Source: Staphylococcus sp. IVB6181 (GTDB taxonomy: Bacteria > Bacillota > Bacilli > Staphylococcales > Staphylococcaceae). From it: a stretch of DNA of 64,000 bases. The stretch spans positions 475,822 through 539,821 of the forward strand of contig NZ_CP095096.1 of the NCBI RefSeq assembly GCF_025561445.1, read 5' to 3'. The notes below the pieces were generated by a model. The model was not told the origin of the DNA, did not search any database, and worked only from the letters and a program-made list of their open reading frames with translations. Positions 1-8,495 of the stretch are shown in pieces (position 1 is the stretch's first letter; each line of letters begins with the position of its first letter). The position numbers were made by a program, and so were the translations under genes.

Positions 1-90
1 GGCGGCATAGTTGTTTACTTAGCCTCAGATGCATCATCATTTGCACAAGGTAGTGTTTTTACAATTGATGGAGGCTACACAGCACTTTAA
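1..90 (+). CDS. SDR-family oxidoreductase, C-terminal end (partial)
   Basis: Reads in frame 1 from the window edge to a TAA. The 29 residues include LASDASSF and the terminal IDGGY motif, which is the classic end of a short-chain dehydrogenase/reductase (3-oxoacyl-ACP reductase or glucose dehydrogenase type). The NAD(P)-binding and catalytic parts lie outside the window, so substrate cannot be given. Confidence 0.85.
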   Translation, partial: GGIVVYLASDASSFAQGSVFTIDGGYTAL

Positions 91-106
91 ATTAAAAGAA
101 ATAAAC

Positions 107-153
107 GAAAACCCGACGAGAAACGGTGTTAAACTATTTCCCAGTCGGGTTTT
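107..153. terminator. Hairpin terminator, probably bidirectional
   Basis: AAAACCCGAC pairs with GTCGGGTTTT around a loop of about 27 nt, with a T-tract on both strands. It sits between the end of the SDR gene and the end of the convergent surface-protein gene. Confidence 0.75.
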
Positions 154-193
154 GTTATAGGTGGGTTAAATTATGGAAAGAATAATGAATTGA

Positions 194-2202
194 TTATTCG
201 TTTTCTTTACGACGACGTGCATTTAATAAGAATAATGTACCAGCACTTGCGATTACTGAACCAGAAAGTAAACCGAATAATACTTGATCTTGTTCACCAG
301 TTGCAGGTAATTGTTTTTTAGCGTCTTTAGCTTTTTGAGCAGCAGCAGCTTTTTGGTCTGCAGCTTTTTGAGGAGTTTTTACGCCTTGAGCAGGTGCTTT
401 TTTACCGTCTTTAGTTACTTGGTCTTTACCAGTAGTTTTTCCTGAGTTATCTACTTTATTTGTAGTTTTAGCAGGAGTTGTAGTAGTTGCTTTTTTATCA
501 TCTTTTTTAACAACTTTAGCTTTTAATGCGTCTGCATCTTTAGCAGCTTTAACAATTGCTTGTAAATCTTTTCCTTGGTGTGCAGCTTCAGCAATTTCAG
601 TTTGGAAAGCAGCTTTTTCTGCAGGTGTTAAGTTTTTCAAAGCAGCTACAGCTTTGTGTGCTGCGTTTGCTTTATCTAAAACAGCTTTAGAAAGAGCTTG
701 TGAAGAACCTGCTTCTTTAACGTTTTTGTCTTTAGCATTTAAGACTCTAGCGTTGTTTAAGATGTTTTCAAGGTTAGCAGAGTTGTTGTTAGCGATGTCG
801 CTGTTGATTTGTTTATTGAATGCGCCTTTTTGTTGATCAGTTAAGTTAGTTAAACCGCTGATAGTGTCAAAAGCGTATTGAGCTAAATCTTGAGTAGTTT
901 TAGGTGCATCTTGTGAATGATCTTCTTTAACGTTTTTGTCTTTAGCATTTTTAGCGTTTAAGACTCTAGCGTTGTTTAAGATGTTTTCAAGGTTAGCAGA
1001 GTTGTTGTTAGCGATGTCGCTGTTGATTTGTTTGTTGAAAGCACCTTTTTGTTGATCAGTTAAGTTAGTTAAACCGCTGATAGTATCAAAAGCGTGTTGA
1101 GCTAAATCTTGAGTAGTTTTAGGTGCATCTTGTGAATGATCTTCTTTAACGTTTTTGTCTTTAGCGTTTTTAGCATTTAAGACTCTAGCGTTGTTTAAGA
1201 TGTTTTCAAGGTTAGCAGAGTTGTTGTTAGCGATGTCGCTGTTGATTTGTTTGTTGAAAGCACCTTTTTGTTGATCAGTTAAGTTAGTTAAACCGCTGAT
1301 AGTATCAAAAGCGTGTTGAGCTAAATCTTGAGTAGTTTTAGGTGCGTCTTGTGAATGGTTTTCTTTAACATTTTTTCTTCGCCGTTGATTTTATCAAGTT
1401 GTGTAGCATCTTTAACTACAGATTCAACAGCAGCACCAACTTGTGCATTACGTTTCACTTGGTTGTAGAAACCATTTTTTTGTTGGTCAGTTAAGTTGTG
1501 TAAAGCAGCGATTTTAGCTGTAGCACCATTGATTGCATCTAATTGTTTAGCGTCTTTAAGAACTGGTTCAGTTGATTGTCCAACTTCAACGTTTCTAAGA
1601 ACTTGTTTGTGGAAACCAGCTTTTTCTTTAGCTGAAAGGTTTTTCAATGCGTCGATTGAGCGTTGAGTTTGACCTGCAGCTTTTTGTTTTTGTTCTTGTT
1701 CTTTAGCAGCATTTTTAGCAAGTTGAACTTGAGCATCTACTGCTTTAGCATCTTTAACGATACCAGGGATTTCAGCTACACCAGCTTTAGCAATTTTAGC
1801 ATTGTAGATAGCTTTGTTTTCTTTAGAGATGTTAGCTAATTTGTTAACTTCAGCTTGTGCTTTTTTAACTTGTTCTTTAGCTACATTTTGAGCAGTTTGA
1901 ACTTGTTTTTTAACAGCAGCTTGGTTAGCGTTTGCTTGGTCTGCTTGAACTGCATCGTTAAGTACTGCTTCAACAGGTGGTTGTTGAGTTTGAGCACTTT
2001 GTTCGATACGTTTTTTGAAGTTTGCTTTTTCTTGAGGTGTTAAGTGTTGTAAAGCGTCTACTTTTTGATAAGCAGCTTGAGCAGGGCTGCTTTGAGTTTC
2101 GGCTTGTGCACTGCTTCCTCCGAATACTAATGCTGTACCTAATGATACAGATGCGATACCGACTGATAATTTACGTAAAGAAAATAGTTGTTTTTTCTTC
2201 AT
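194..2202 (-). pseudogene. Frameshifted LPXTG surface protein with protein A-like modules
   Basis: One surface-protein gene in two frames. From ATG 2202 (behind AGGAGG) it encodes a YSIRK-like signal (FSLRKLSVGIASVSLG) cleaved near AQA-ET, and four helical modules. It then runs out of frame at an A6 tract (1371-1376) and stops at 1321. The other frame is open from the tract to 194: three modules of 73 aa, a last module, a KDDKKATTTT spacer, LPATG, a membrane helix and RRRKENE. One extra A (A7) would give about 669 aa. Each module has the pattern L-x-N-L-T-x-x-Q-K-x-x-F and ends near A-x-x-L-N/D, as in staphylococcal protein A domains. A sortase A substrate is expected. The frameshift could be a real null, a phase-variable tract or a sequencing error. 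Ligand unknown. Confidence 0.85.
719..1370 (-). repeat. Three near-identical 219-bp tandem repeats (73 aa each)
   Basis: The string ATGTTTTCAAGG recurs at 762, 981 and 1200, a period of exactly 219 bp. Each unit encodes one three-helix module plus a charged linker (NVKEDHSQDAPKTTQ). Units differ by few bases and by a 6-bp in-frame deletion in the unit nearest the C-terminus. Confidence 0.9.
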
Positions 2203-2223
2203 GATGTTATTCCTCCTATAGTA

Positions 2224-2299
2224 ACTATGCATAGTAACAGTGATAAATATATGGATAATATATAGATATGTAACTATTTTACACAACATACATAGACGG
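2224..2299 (-). promoter_or_regulatory. Promoter and 5' UTR palindrome of the first surface-protein gene
   Basis: Read on the minus strand: TTGTGT (2286-2281), an 18-nt spacer and TATATT (2262-2257). The motif GTCTATG..GTTGTGTA is shared with the next gene's promoter. Between promoter and Shine-Dalgarno is the perfect 12-bp palindrome ACTATGCATAGT (2224-2235), which could fold in the leader mRNA. Confidence 0.5.
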
Positions 2300-2430
2300 A
2301 TATGTGCACTATACAAAATATTATGAAAATTTTATGTAAATTTAACGCTTGTTTTCATTCATAGAGTGACATATTATGACACTTATAGTTGATTTATAAG
2401 TGGAATACTTAATTTTGCTGTCAAAGAGAG

Positions 2431-2457
2431 AAGCCTGACAAATCATTTGCCAGACTT
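2431..2457 (-). terminator. Hairpin downstream of the second surface-protein gene
   Basis: AAGCCTGACAAAT pairs imperfectly with TTTGCCAGACTT. On the minus strand it is followed by a pyrimidine-rich stretch (TCTCTCTTT) rather than a pure T-run. Confidence 0.5.
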
Positions 2458-2517
2458 CAAAGGGATATTGGGGAGTTATTTTTTAAGACTTATTACAAAT
2501 AGAGGGATTATACTTAA

Positions 2518-3789
2518 TTATTTTTCGTTGCGACGACGTGCATTCAATAAGAATAAAGTTCCTGCACTTGCAAATAGTGAACCTGAAAGCAATCCGAATA
2601 ATACTTGATCATTTTCACCAGTCGCAGGTAATTCTTTTACTTTGTTTTCTTCTTTTTTGCCATCAGCTTTTGTTGCTTCAGCAGCAGCTTGTTCTTTAGC
2701 AGCAGCTGCTGGTGCTTTTGTATCTTTCACAGCATCAGCTTGATCATTTAATTGTTTAGCATCAGCTAAGATAGCTTCGATTTTAGAACCTTTCTCTTTT
2801 TTTTGGGATTTGGCAACTTGTGTATGGAAAGTATCTTTTTGTTTTTGAGATAAGTTTTCTAATTTGTCGATTGCATCATGTGCTTTTTCAGCTTTTTCAT
2901 CTAATGATTGCGCCTCGTCAGCTTTTGGCGCTTCTGCTTTATCATCAGCTTTTGCATTCTCTTCAGCTGCTTTATCTTCTTTTGTTGTAGTTTCATCTGT
3001 TGTTTTGTCTTCTGCTTTATTCTCTTCAGCAGGAGCTTGTTCTTCTGTAGGTGCTTGTTCTTCAGTTGGTGTTTGTTCTTCGGCTGGAGCTTGTTCTTCA
3101 GCAGAAGCTTGTTGTGCATTTAAGTTTTGAGCATCAGCTAAGATAGCGTCGAATCTTTGTGTGCTGTTTTGTCCGCTTTCGACTAAGATTTGTTGGTTGA
3201 ATGCATCTTTTTGTGCATCCGATAAGTTTGGCAAGTTGTTGATGACTGCGTAAGCATCTGCAGTTTTTTGGTTTAACTCTTCAACTGCAGCTTGTTGTGC
3301 TTGTGCGTTTTGATCGTTCAAGTTTTGAGCATCAGCTAAGATAGCATCAAATTTTTGCGTGCTGTTTTGTCCGCTTTCGACTAAGATTTGTTGGTTGAAT
3401 GCATCTTTTTGTGCATCAGACAGACTAGGCAAGTTGTTGATGACTGCGTAAGCATCTGCAGTTTTTTGATTCAATTCTTCAGCTGCCGCTTGTTGTGCTT
3501 GTGCGTTTTGTGAATTCATGTTTTGAGCATCAGCTAAAATAGCATCGAATTTTTGTGTGCTGTTTTGCCCGCTTTCAACTAAAATTTGCTGATTGTACGC
3601 ATCTTTTTGTGCGTCAGACAGACTTGGCAAGTTATTGATCGTGTTGTAAGCTTCTTGAGTTGCTTGGTTCAAGTCTTGTGTTTCCGCATTTACAGCTTGG
3701 CTTCCCCCTAAAAATACAAGTGTCCCTAATGAAACTGATGCAATACCCGCAGAAAATTTGCGTAAAGAAAATATTTGTTTCTTTTTCAT
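2518..3789 (-). CDS. LPXTG surface protein with protein A-like three-helix modules
   Basis: 423 aa, ATG behind AGGAGG. Residues 1-35 are a YSIRK-like signal (FSLRKFSAGIASVSLG) cleaved near VNA-ET. Residues of about 40-235 hold three 66-aa modules, each with YAVINNLPSLSDAQKDAFNQ and ending LADAQNLND. Compared with a protein A domain, the LPxL turn, the QKDAFxQ helix 2 and the LAxAxxLND helix 3 match. A short (A/T)P(A/T)EEQ repeat, an acidic KAED/TKED linker, a fourth diverged module (around residues 300-350), an Ala/Lys-rich wall-spanning stretch, LPATG, a membrane helix and RRRNEK follow. It should be anchored to peptidoglycan by sortase A. Residues matching the protein A Fc contacts Y14, L17 and I31 are A, N and N, so IgG binding is not predicted. 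Its paralogue is just downstream. Confidence 0.93.
   Translation of the reverse strand: MKKKQIFSLRKFSAGIASVSLGTLVFLGGSQAVNAETQDLNQATQEAYNTINNLPSLSDAQKDAYNQQILVESGQNSTQKFDAILADAQNMNSQNAQAQQAAAEELNQKTADAYAVINNLPSLSDAQKDAFNQQILVESGQNSTQKFDAILADAQNLNDQNAQAQQAAVEELNQKTADAYAVINNLPNLSDAQKDAFNQQILVESGQNSTQRFDAILADAQNLNAQQASAEEQAPAEEQTPTEEQAPTEEQAPAEENKAEDKTTDETTTKEDKAAEENAKADDKAEAPKADEAQSLDEKAEKAHDAIDKLENLSQKQKDTFHTQVAKSQKKEKGSKIEAILADAKQLNDQADAVKDTKAPAAAAKEQAAAEATKADGKKEENKVKELPATGENDQVLFGLLSGSLFASAGTLFLLNARRRNEK
3018..3114 (-). repeat. 18-bp tandem repeats encoding (A/T)P(A/T)EEQ
   Basis: Four to five copies of a 6-residue Pro/Glu-rich unit between the third and fourth modules. This kind of low-complexity stalk varies easily in copy number. 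Confidence 0.7.
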
Positions 3790-4125
3790 TTTCTAATCCT
3801 CCTAAATAAAGTGAGTATACATTGATAGACTTACAAAGATGAAATAAATATAAATTGCTTATGTATTAATTCTACACAACGCCTATAGACACGTATTTTC
3901 ATTTATTAGAAAAATGAATACGTTTTTTTATTAAATTGTTTTGCTCTTATCCACAGTGTATGACACATAATGTCATAAGATGACCTGATGAATAACATTG
4001 CTATAATTATCTTGTTGTTCATGACTATGTAGTGGGAGAATATCTAGAATTCATATATATAGGAAAGAACTGAAAATGAAAAAAGCTGCAGATACTCATT
4101 GTTTTGAGTACTTGCAGCTAGCGGG
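3790..4125. other. Intergenic region: promoter of the second surface protein, terminator of the regulator
   Basis: On the minus strand TTGTGT (3879-3874) is followed 18 nt later by ATTTAT. The preceding GTCTATAGGCG resembles the element upstream of the neighbouring paralogue. The far end carries the regulator's terminator. No gene is seen. Confidence 0.5.
4078..4119 (-). terminator. Rho-independent terminator of the WYL-type regulator
   Basis: AGCTGCAAGTACTCA pairs with TGAGTATCTGCAGCT (one mismatch) and is followed on the minus strand by TTTTTT. Confidence 0.85.
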
Positions 4126-5010
4126 TTAATATTCGCTGTTGCTTAAACGCGTAAACAGATAAGACTCTTGGAGTTTTAATAATTCCTTCATCACAATTTG
4201 ATACGTACTTTCTGGTCCTATGAGACGTGCTTGATTTCTTGCAGTGAAACAAAAGTTAATCGCGTCTTCTACACACATTTTGATACGGATGACATAATAC
4301 TTTTTATCTACTAATTTAATAATTTCATGCGGGTATTTATGACGGATTAATTGGTAAAGCTCAGGCACAAGTTCAAACGTAACCCAGTGAATCGTGTTAT
4401 AAATAGATTGAGCATGAAAATGGTTAGGACTCAGAGTGATGGTTTTTTGGTTTAAATCTGTGGATTGAATATGATCGTCTATCTTATACATTAGTTTGAA
4501 AGTGAAGTTATTATACTGGATTCCGATAGGAGTAATTTCTTTATTTGAATCCACATAGATCTTGCGAGAGGTGTGAATCGCTCTAGAAGCAAGTACAATG
4601 TTACTTAACTGTTCATACCGCTTAACAACCTTTAGTTTGGATAAATGTGTACGTAATTCTGTTTCATGTTGGGTATGGAAGGTTGTAATCAGTAATTCTA
4701 AATAATTGTAGAGATGCTGATCGATTTCAGGTGAAACGGTTTCTAATAGCGCCAGCAAGAAATACAGCGAAACTTCGTGATTGGAAATCGAACTGTCCAT
4801 TTCATAGGTGCCCATTCTATGATTATAGGTGATTTCTTTTCGGTAACCATGCCATTCATCGGTGTCATATAGAAAATTCCGAATATTATCGATATCACGC
4901 TGTATCGTTCTCGAAGAGACACCCCATTCATTTGAAAGTTCGTGCTTATTAACCACTTTTTGCTGAATCAGACGTGTATAGATGCTCAATATTCTATGTG
5001 CTTGTTCCAT
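4126..5010 (-). CDS. HTH/WYL-type transcriptional regulator
   Basis: 294 aa. The N-terminus (LSIYTRLIQQ..VNKHELSNEWGVSSRTIQRDIDNIRNFL, residues 7-47) is a DeoR-like winged helix of the HTH_11 type. The long remainder resembles the WYL/YafY family, which senses small ligands or nucleic acid in other bacteria; the WYL motif itself is not clear here. It starts at ATG 5010 behind GGAGG, is monocistronic, and is transcribed away from vraABC. The 270-bp shared upstream region makes vraABC or itself a reasonable target, but nothing in the sequence proves it. Confidence 0.75.
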   Translation of the reverse strand: MEQAHRILSIYTRLIQQKVVNKHELSNEWGVSSRTIQRDIDNIRNFLYDTDEWHGYRKEITYNHRMGTYEMDSSISNHEVSLYFLLALLETVSPEIDQHLYNYLELLITTFHTQHETELRTHLSKLKVVKRYEQLSNIVLASRAIHTSRKIYVDSNKEITPIGIQYNNFTFKLMYKIDDHIQSTDLNQKTITLSPNHFHAQSIYNTIHWVTFELVPELYQLIRHKYPHEIIKLVDKKYYVIRIKMCVEDAINFCFTARNQARLIGPESTYQIVMKELLKLQESYLFTRLSNSEY

Positions 5011-5280
5011 AAACGACCTCCATTTCTTAAGATGATACTTCTAGTTTGAGAGGATAAAACATTGTATGTGAATAAAATAGGATGTGGGTCATCTTATTTT
5101 ATTTGTAAAAAAACTTTTTCTAAATTCTTATTCAAGGTTAGTATACAATAATTTTAGTGACGTGGATATAAGGAATCAAAAGTATTTTATATTTAAATTT
5201 GTACTAATTAAGATTGATTTAAAGGAAATATGCTAAAATAAAAATGATTATTTTATAGCAAAGAGGAAGGTGGAAAGACA

Positions 5281-6657
5281 ATGTCTTTGAATGTGGTTCA
5301 AACTGAAGCAAGCCGATTAACACAGTCAGAGCTGAATCATTATTTGAAATCAGATGTACCGTTTATACAACAATGGGCAGCACATGAACGTATCGGTATT
5401 TTAATACAAGATCCCGCTCAATTTATGCGTGTTTATCAAGCAATTCAAGGGGCAGGCTACTTGCCTGTGGTATTAGATTCAAAATGGACATCCGAACAGC
5501 TGCATGAAATATTAGCGCATTACCAAGTGACACAAGTGATTGCGGATAAACAGATTGAAGATGTACATACAGTCAGACTGGAACAATTAAATGAAGCAGA
5601 AGCTTCAGAGGAACTGCATGAATTGCATATGCCGCCAGATGGCTTATTGCACATTGGTTTTACTTCAGGCACAACTGGCATGCCTAAAGCCTATTACCGC
5701 AATCGTCATTCATGGGATGTCAGTTATGATGCCAACGATGCAATTTTAGAGACGAAGCCTTCTTGTATTATTGCACCGGGGCCATTGGCTCATTCTTTAA
5801 CGCTTTATGCGATGATGTATGCTTATCATTCAGAATTGACATGCTATATGCAGATGGATTATCACCCTGTGCAGCTGCTGCATCAATTACAAGAACAAAA
5901 TGGTGCGGCCGTTTTTATTGTACCTTCGGTACTAGAACAGCTATTACATTTTGATGCGAAACAATTATCCGAAGTTTCAGTAACGTTTTTATCTTCAGGC
6001 GCAAAGTTAGAACCGCATACCATTCAGAAATTCAAACAGAAACTGCCGAATGCACAAGTGATTGAATTCTTCGGTACGAGTGAAGCGAGTTTTATTTCAT
6101 ATCACCATGTAACAGATTACGCACCGAAAAATGTCGGAAAGTTATTTAAAGGCGTGAAAGTTATATTAACAGATGACAGCGGAAAGCAATTGCCTGATTC
6201 TAAACAAGTCGGTCAGCTGCACGTACAAAGCGAAATGGTCTTTTCAGGTTATGTAGGCGCTGAATCTATTTCAAGCAAAGATACCATTGCGACAGGAGAC
6301 TATGCCAGAATGACAGATGACCAAGAACTGATTTTAGAAGGTCGTGTAAATAATAAGGTCATTGTCGGCGGTATGAATGTCTATCCTGAAGAAGTTGAAC
6401 GTGTGATTACTGAAACGACACCGATTCAACATGTTATGGTTAATGGCGTACCGCATTATGAACTTGGAGAAGTACTGATTGCTTACTATCAATCAGAAAC
6501 GGATTTAGAGATTCGTGAAGTGAAACAAATATTACGCAATCATTTAGAACGTTATAAAGTACCGATGCGATTTATTAGAGTTCCAGAAATGCTCTGGACT
6601 TCCAGCGGTAAAGTTGCACGTCAGCAAATGATTGAAAAATACGGGAGGCAATCATAA
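5281..6657 (+). CDS. vraA: VraA-like acyl-CoA synthetase (AMP-binding enzyme)
   Basis: 458 aa. The P-loop-like motif FTSGTTGMPKA (about residue 129) and EFFGTSEAS mark the ANL superfamily. The hinge/GDYA and C-terminal NNKVIVGGMNVYPEEVE and SGKVARQQ motifs are present, including the catalytic C-terminal lysine. The enzyme should activate a carboxylic acid as acyl-AMP and acyl-CoA. Order and overlap (the stop TAA shares its last A with the next ATG) match staphylococcal vraABC, named for association with vancomycin-resistant S. aureus. The acid substrate is unknown. Confidence 0.88.
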   Translation: MSLNVVQTEASRLTQSELNHYLKSDVPFIQQWAAHERIGILIQDPAQFMRVYQAIQGAGYLPVVLDSKWTSEQLHEILAHYQVTQVIADKQIEDVHTVRLEQLNEAEASEELHELHMPPDGLLHIGFTSGTTGMPKAYYRNRHSWDVSYDANDAILETKPSCIIAPGPLAHSLTLYAMMYAYHSELTCYMQMDYHPVQLLHQLQEQNGAAVFIVPSVLEQLLHFDAKQLSEVSVTFLSSGAKLEPHTIQKFKQKLPNAQVIEFFGTSEASFISYHHVTDYAPKNVGKLFKGVKVILTDDSGKQLPDSKQVGQLHVQSEMVFSGYVGAESISSKDTIATGDYARMTDDQELILEGRVNNKVIVGGMNVYPEEVERVITETTPIQHVMVNGVPHYELGEVLIAYYQSETDLEIREVKQILRNHLERYKVPMRFIRVPEMLWTSSGKVARQQMIEKYGRQS

Positions 6658-7808
6658 TGAGAGAAGCAGTGATTATTGAGGTAAAACGTACGCCTATCGG
6701 TCAATACGGAGGCTTATTCAAACACTTAGAACCAGAAGACTTGCTTCAACCGTTGATAAAGCATATGACACAGCTGCATCCTGCTATTGCAGAAAATATT
6801 AATGATGTCATTATAGGCAATACAGTCGGCAACGGCGGTAATATCGCACGCAAATCACTGCTGCATGCTGGCCTTTCATATCATATTCCAGGTATGACAG
6901 TAGATCGCCAATGCGGTTCAGGTTTAGAAGCTGTCAATATCGCATGCCATATGGTACAAGCTGGCGCAGGCGACATCTATTTAGCTGGCGGTGTCGAGTC
7001 TGTCAGCCGTGCACCTTGGAAAATTCAAAAACCGCAATCACTGTATGAGAAACATCCTCCAGAGATTTATGAACGTGCACCGTTCACACCAGAAACTATG
7101 GGAGATCCGAGTATGTTAGAAGCAGCTGAAAATGTCGCACAAGTTTATCAAGTTTCGCGAGAACGCCAAGATGCATGGGCTGCACGCAGTCATCATCAAT
7201 ACTTTGCTTATCAATCCCAAATCCAGCAAGAAATTGTACCGTTAACGGTTCATGGCGAAGCAGTAACGCAAGATGAATCACCAAAACAAAAGATGACAGC
7301 GCAACGGTTATTACGTTTAAAACCATTATTTAAAGACGGAACTGTTACAGTAGGGAATGCATGTCCGAAAAGCGATGGTGCCGCATTAGTGTTGATTATG
7401 TCGAAAGAAAAAGCAGAAGCTTTAGGCTTAAAGCCCTTACTTAAATTTACAGATGCACAAACTGCAGGGGTGAATCCTAAACTACTCGGCATCGGTCCTG
7501 TTCCAGCAACAGAACAATTATTGATGCGCCGTAATCTGTCAGTTGCTGATATAGATTGGACAGCGTTTAATGAAGCATTCAGTTCTCAAGTATTAGCTTC
7601 GATAGATTTATTAGGATTAGATGAACAAAAAGTAAATCCGTTCGGCGGTGCTTTAGCAGAAGGACATCCTTACGGTGCCAGCGGTGCTAATTTAGTAGCA
7701 CGTCTGCTTTCTATTCAAACTTATTCCCCGGGTAATCAATTGTTAGCCGCAATTGGTATCGGAGGCGGTTTAGGTATCGCAACCTTATTTGAAAAGGCAG
7801 AAGATTAA
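6657..7808 (+). CDS. vraB: VraB-like thiolase / acetyl-CoA acyltransferase
   Basis: 383 aa thiolase fold. The nucleophile cysteine lies in DRQCGSGLEA, NEAF is present (NEAFSSQ) and the histidine is in GGALAEGHPYGASGA. The C-terminal loop reads GIGGGLG where canonical thiolases have C-x-GGG, so the usual second catalytic cysteine is glycine. To my recollection S. aureus VraB shares this. It lies between the acyl-CoA synthetase and VraC with no gap, so it should process the CoA ester made by VraA. Biosynthetic or degradative direction cannot be told. Confidence 0.88.
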   Translation: MREAVIIEVKRTPIGQYGGLFKHLEPEDLLQPLIKHMTQLHPAIAENINDVIIGNTVGNGGNIARKSLLHAGLSYHIPGMTVDRQCGSGLEAVNIACHMVQAGAGDIYLAGGVESVSRAPWKIQKPQSLYEKHPPEIYERAPFTPETMGDPSMLEAAENVAQVYQVSRERQDAWAARSHHQYFAYQSQIQQEIVPLTVHGEAVTQDESPKQKMTAQRLLRLKPLFKDGTVTVGNACPKSDGAALVLIMSKEKAEALGLKPLLKFTDAQTAGVNPKLLGIGPVPATEQLLMRRNLSVADIDWTAFNEAFSSQVLASIDLLGLDEQKVNPFGGALAEGHPYGASGANLVARLLSIQTYSPGNQLLAAIGIGGGLGIATLFEKAED

Positions 7809-8495
7809 ATGAAACAAACATTGATATGGGAATCGCCGAAATCAGCGCATCGTTCATTAAATCTAGATGCCTTTTATCTGACGAAGGTATGGCATGCTTT
7901 TGATGACTTTCAACAACAGCACCAAGCACCTTTGATTTTAAGAAACAAAGTCATCTGTCAATATGCACCTTTAATTGAAGGGGAAAGCTATGAAGCAGAA
8001 TTAATTTGCAGATCACAAAGGAAACTTCGACAGTTTACACACTACTGTTATGTACTTACAATGACATCATTGCGTGACAATAAAACGTGTATGGAAATAA
8101 CAACAACATTCATTGAACAGCCTGATTCATCATTTAAGATAGAACAAAAGGCAAAACAACCAAGCAACCCTTCAACAATATCATCTCAATATATTCCTTT
8201 AGCTATAGACTGGGAAGATGTATTAGATTATTTGAAACAAGTGAATGATTATAACCCGATACATCTTCAAAACCATATTTTGCCGGGCGACTATATTGTA
8301 ATGGCCGCATTAGAGACATTGTCTAAGCATCAAGAAAATTTAAACACTGTTCAAGAAATAGAAGTGAAATACAAGAAGATGATGCATCGAACAGATCAAC
8401 TATGGATGAACTTGAAAGAAGAGCGTTCATTGATTAAGATTCAAATCGTTAATCAATCAGCGGAGACTTGTGTTGAAGTGTGGATTAAAGTGTGA
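7809..8495 (+). CDS. vraC: VraC-like protein, probable hotdog-fold (MaoC-type) domain
   Basis: 228 aa; the ATG directly follows the vraB stop. Little is conserved, but DWEDVLDYLKQVNDYNPIHLQ (around residues 135-155) resembles the D-x-N-P-x-H hydratase motif of MaoC-like hotdog proteins. This suggests an enoyl/hydroxyacyl thioester enzyme acting with VraA and VraB. No signal peptide or membrane helix. Assignment to VraC rests on operon order. Confidence 0.75.
   Translation: MKQTLIWESPKSAHRSLNLDAFYLTKVWHAFDDFQQQHQAPLILRNKVICQYAPLIEGESYEAELICRSQRKLRQFTHYCYVLTMTSLRDNKTCMEITTTFIEQPDSSFKIEQKAKQPSNPSTISSQYIPLAIDWEDVLDYLKQVNDYNPIHLQNHILPGDYIVMAALETLSKHQENLNTVQEIEVKYKKMMHRTDQLWMNLKEERSLIKIQIVNQSAETCVEVWIKV

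Larger units (their letters stand above)
2203..2517. other. Intergenic region between the two surface-protein genes
   Basis: Holds the promoter and leader of the first gene and, at 2431-2457, a terminator-like hairpin for the second. No other gene is visible. Confidence 0.6.

Noticed and set aside
654-836. Plus-strand open frame inside the first surface-protein gene
   Set aside because: Antisense shadow of the repeat region; no ribosome site and low-complexity composition.
2864-3130. Ser/Ala-rich plus-strand frame and Lys-rich minus-strand frame inside the second surface protein
   Set aside because: Frame shadows of the Glu/Ala/Lys-rich stalk of the real gene.
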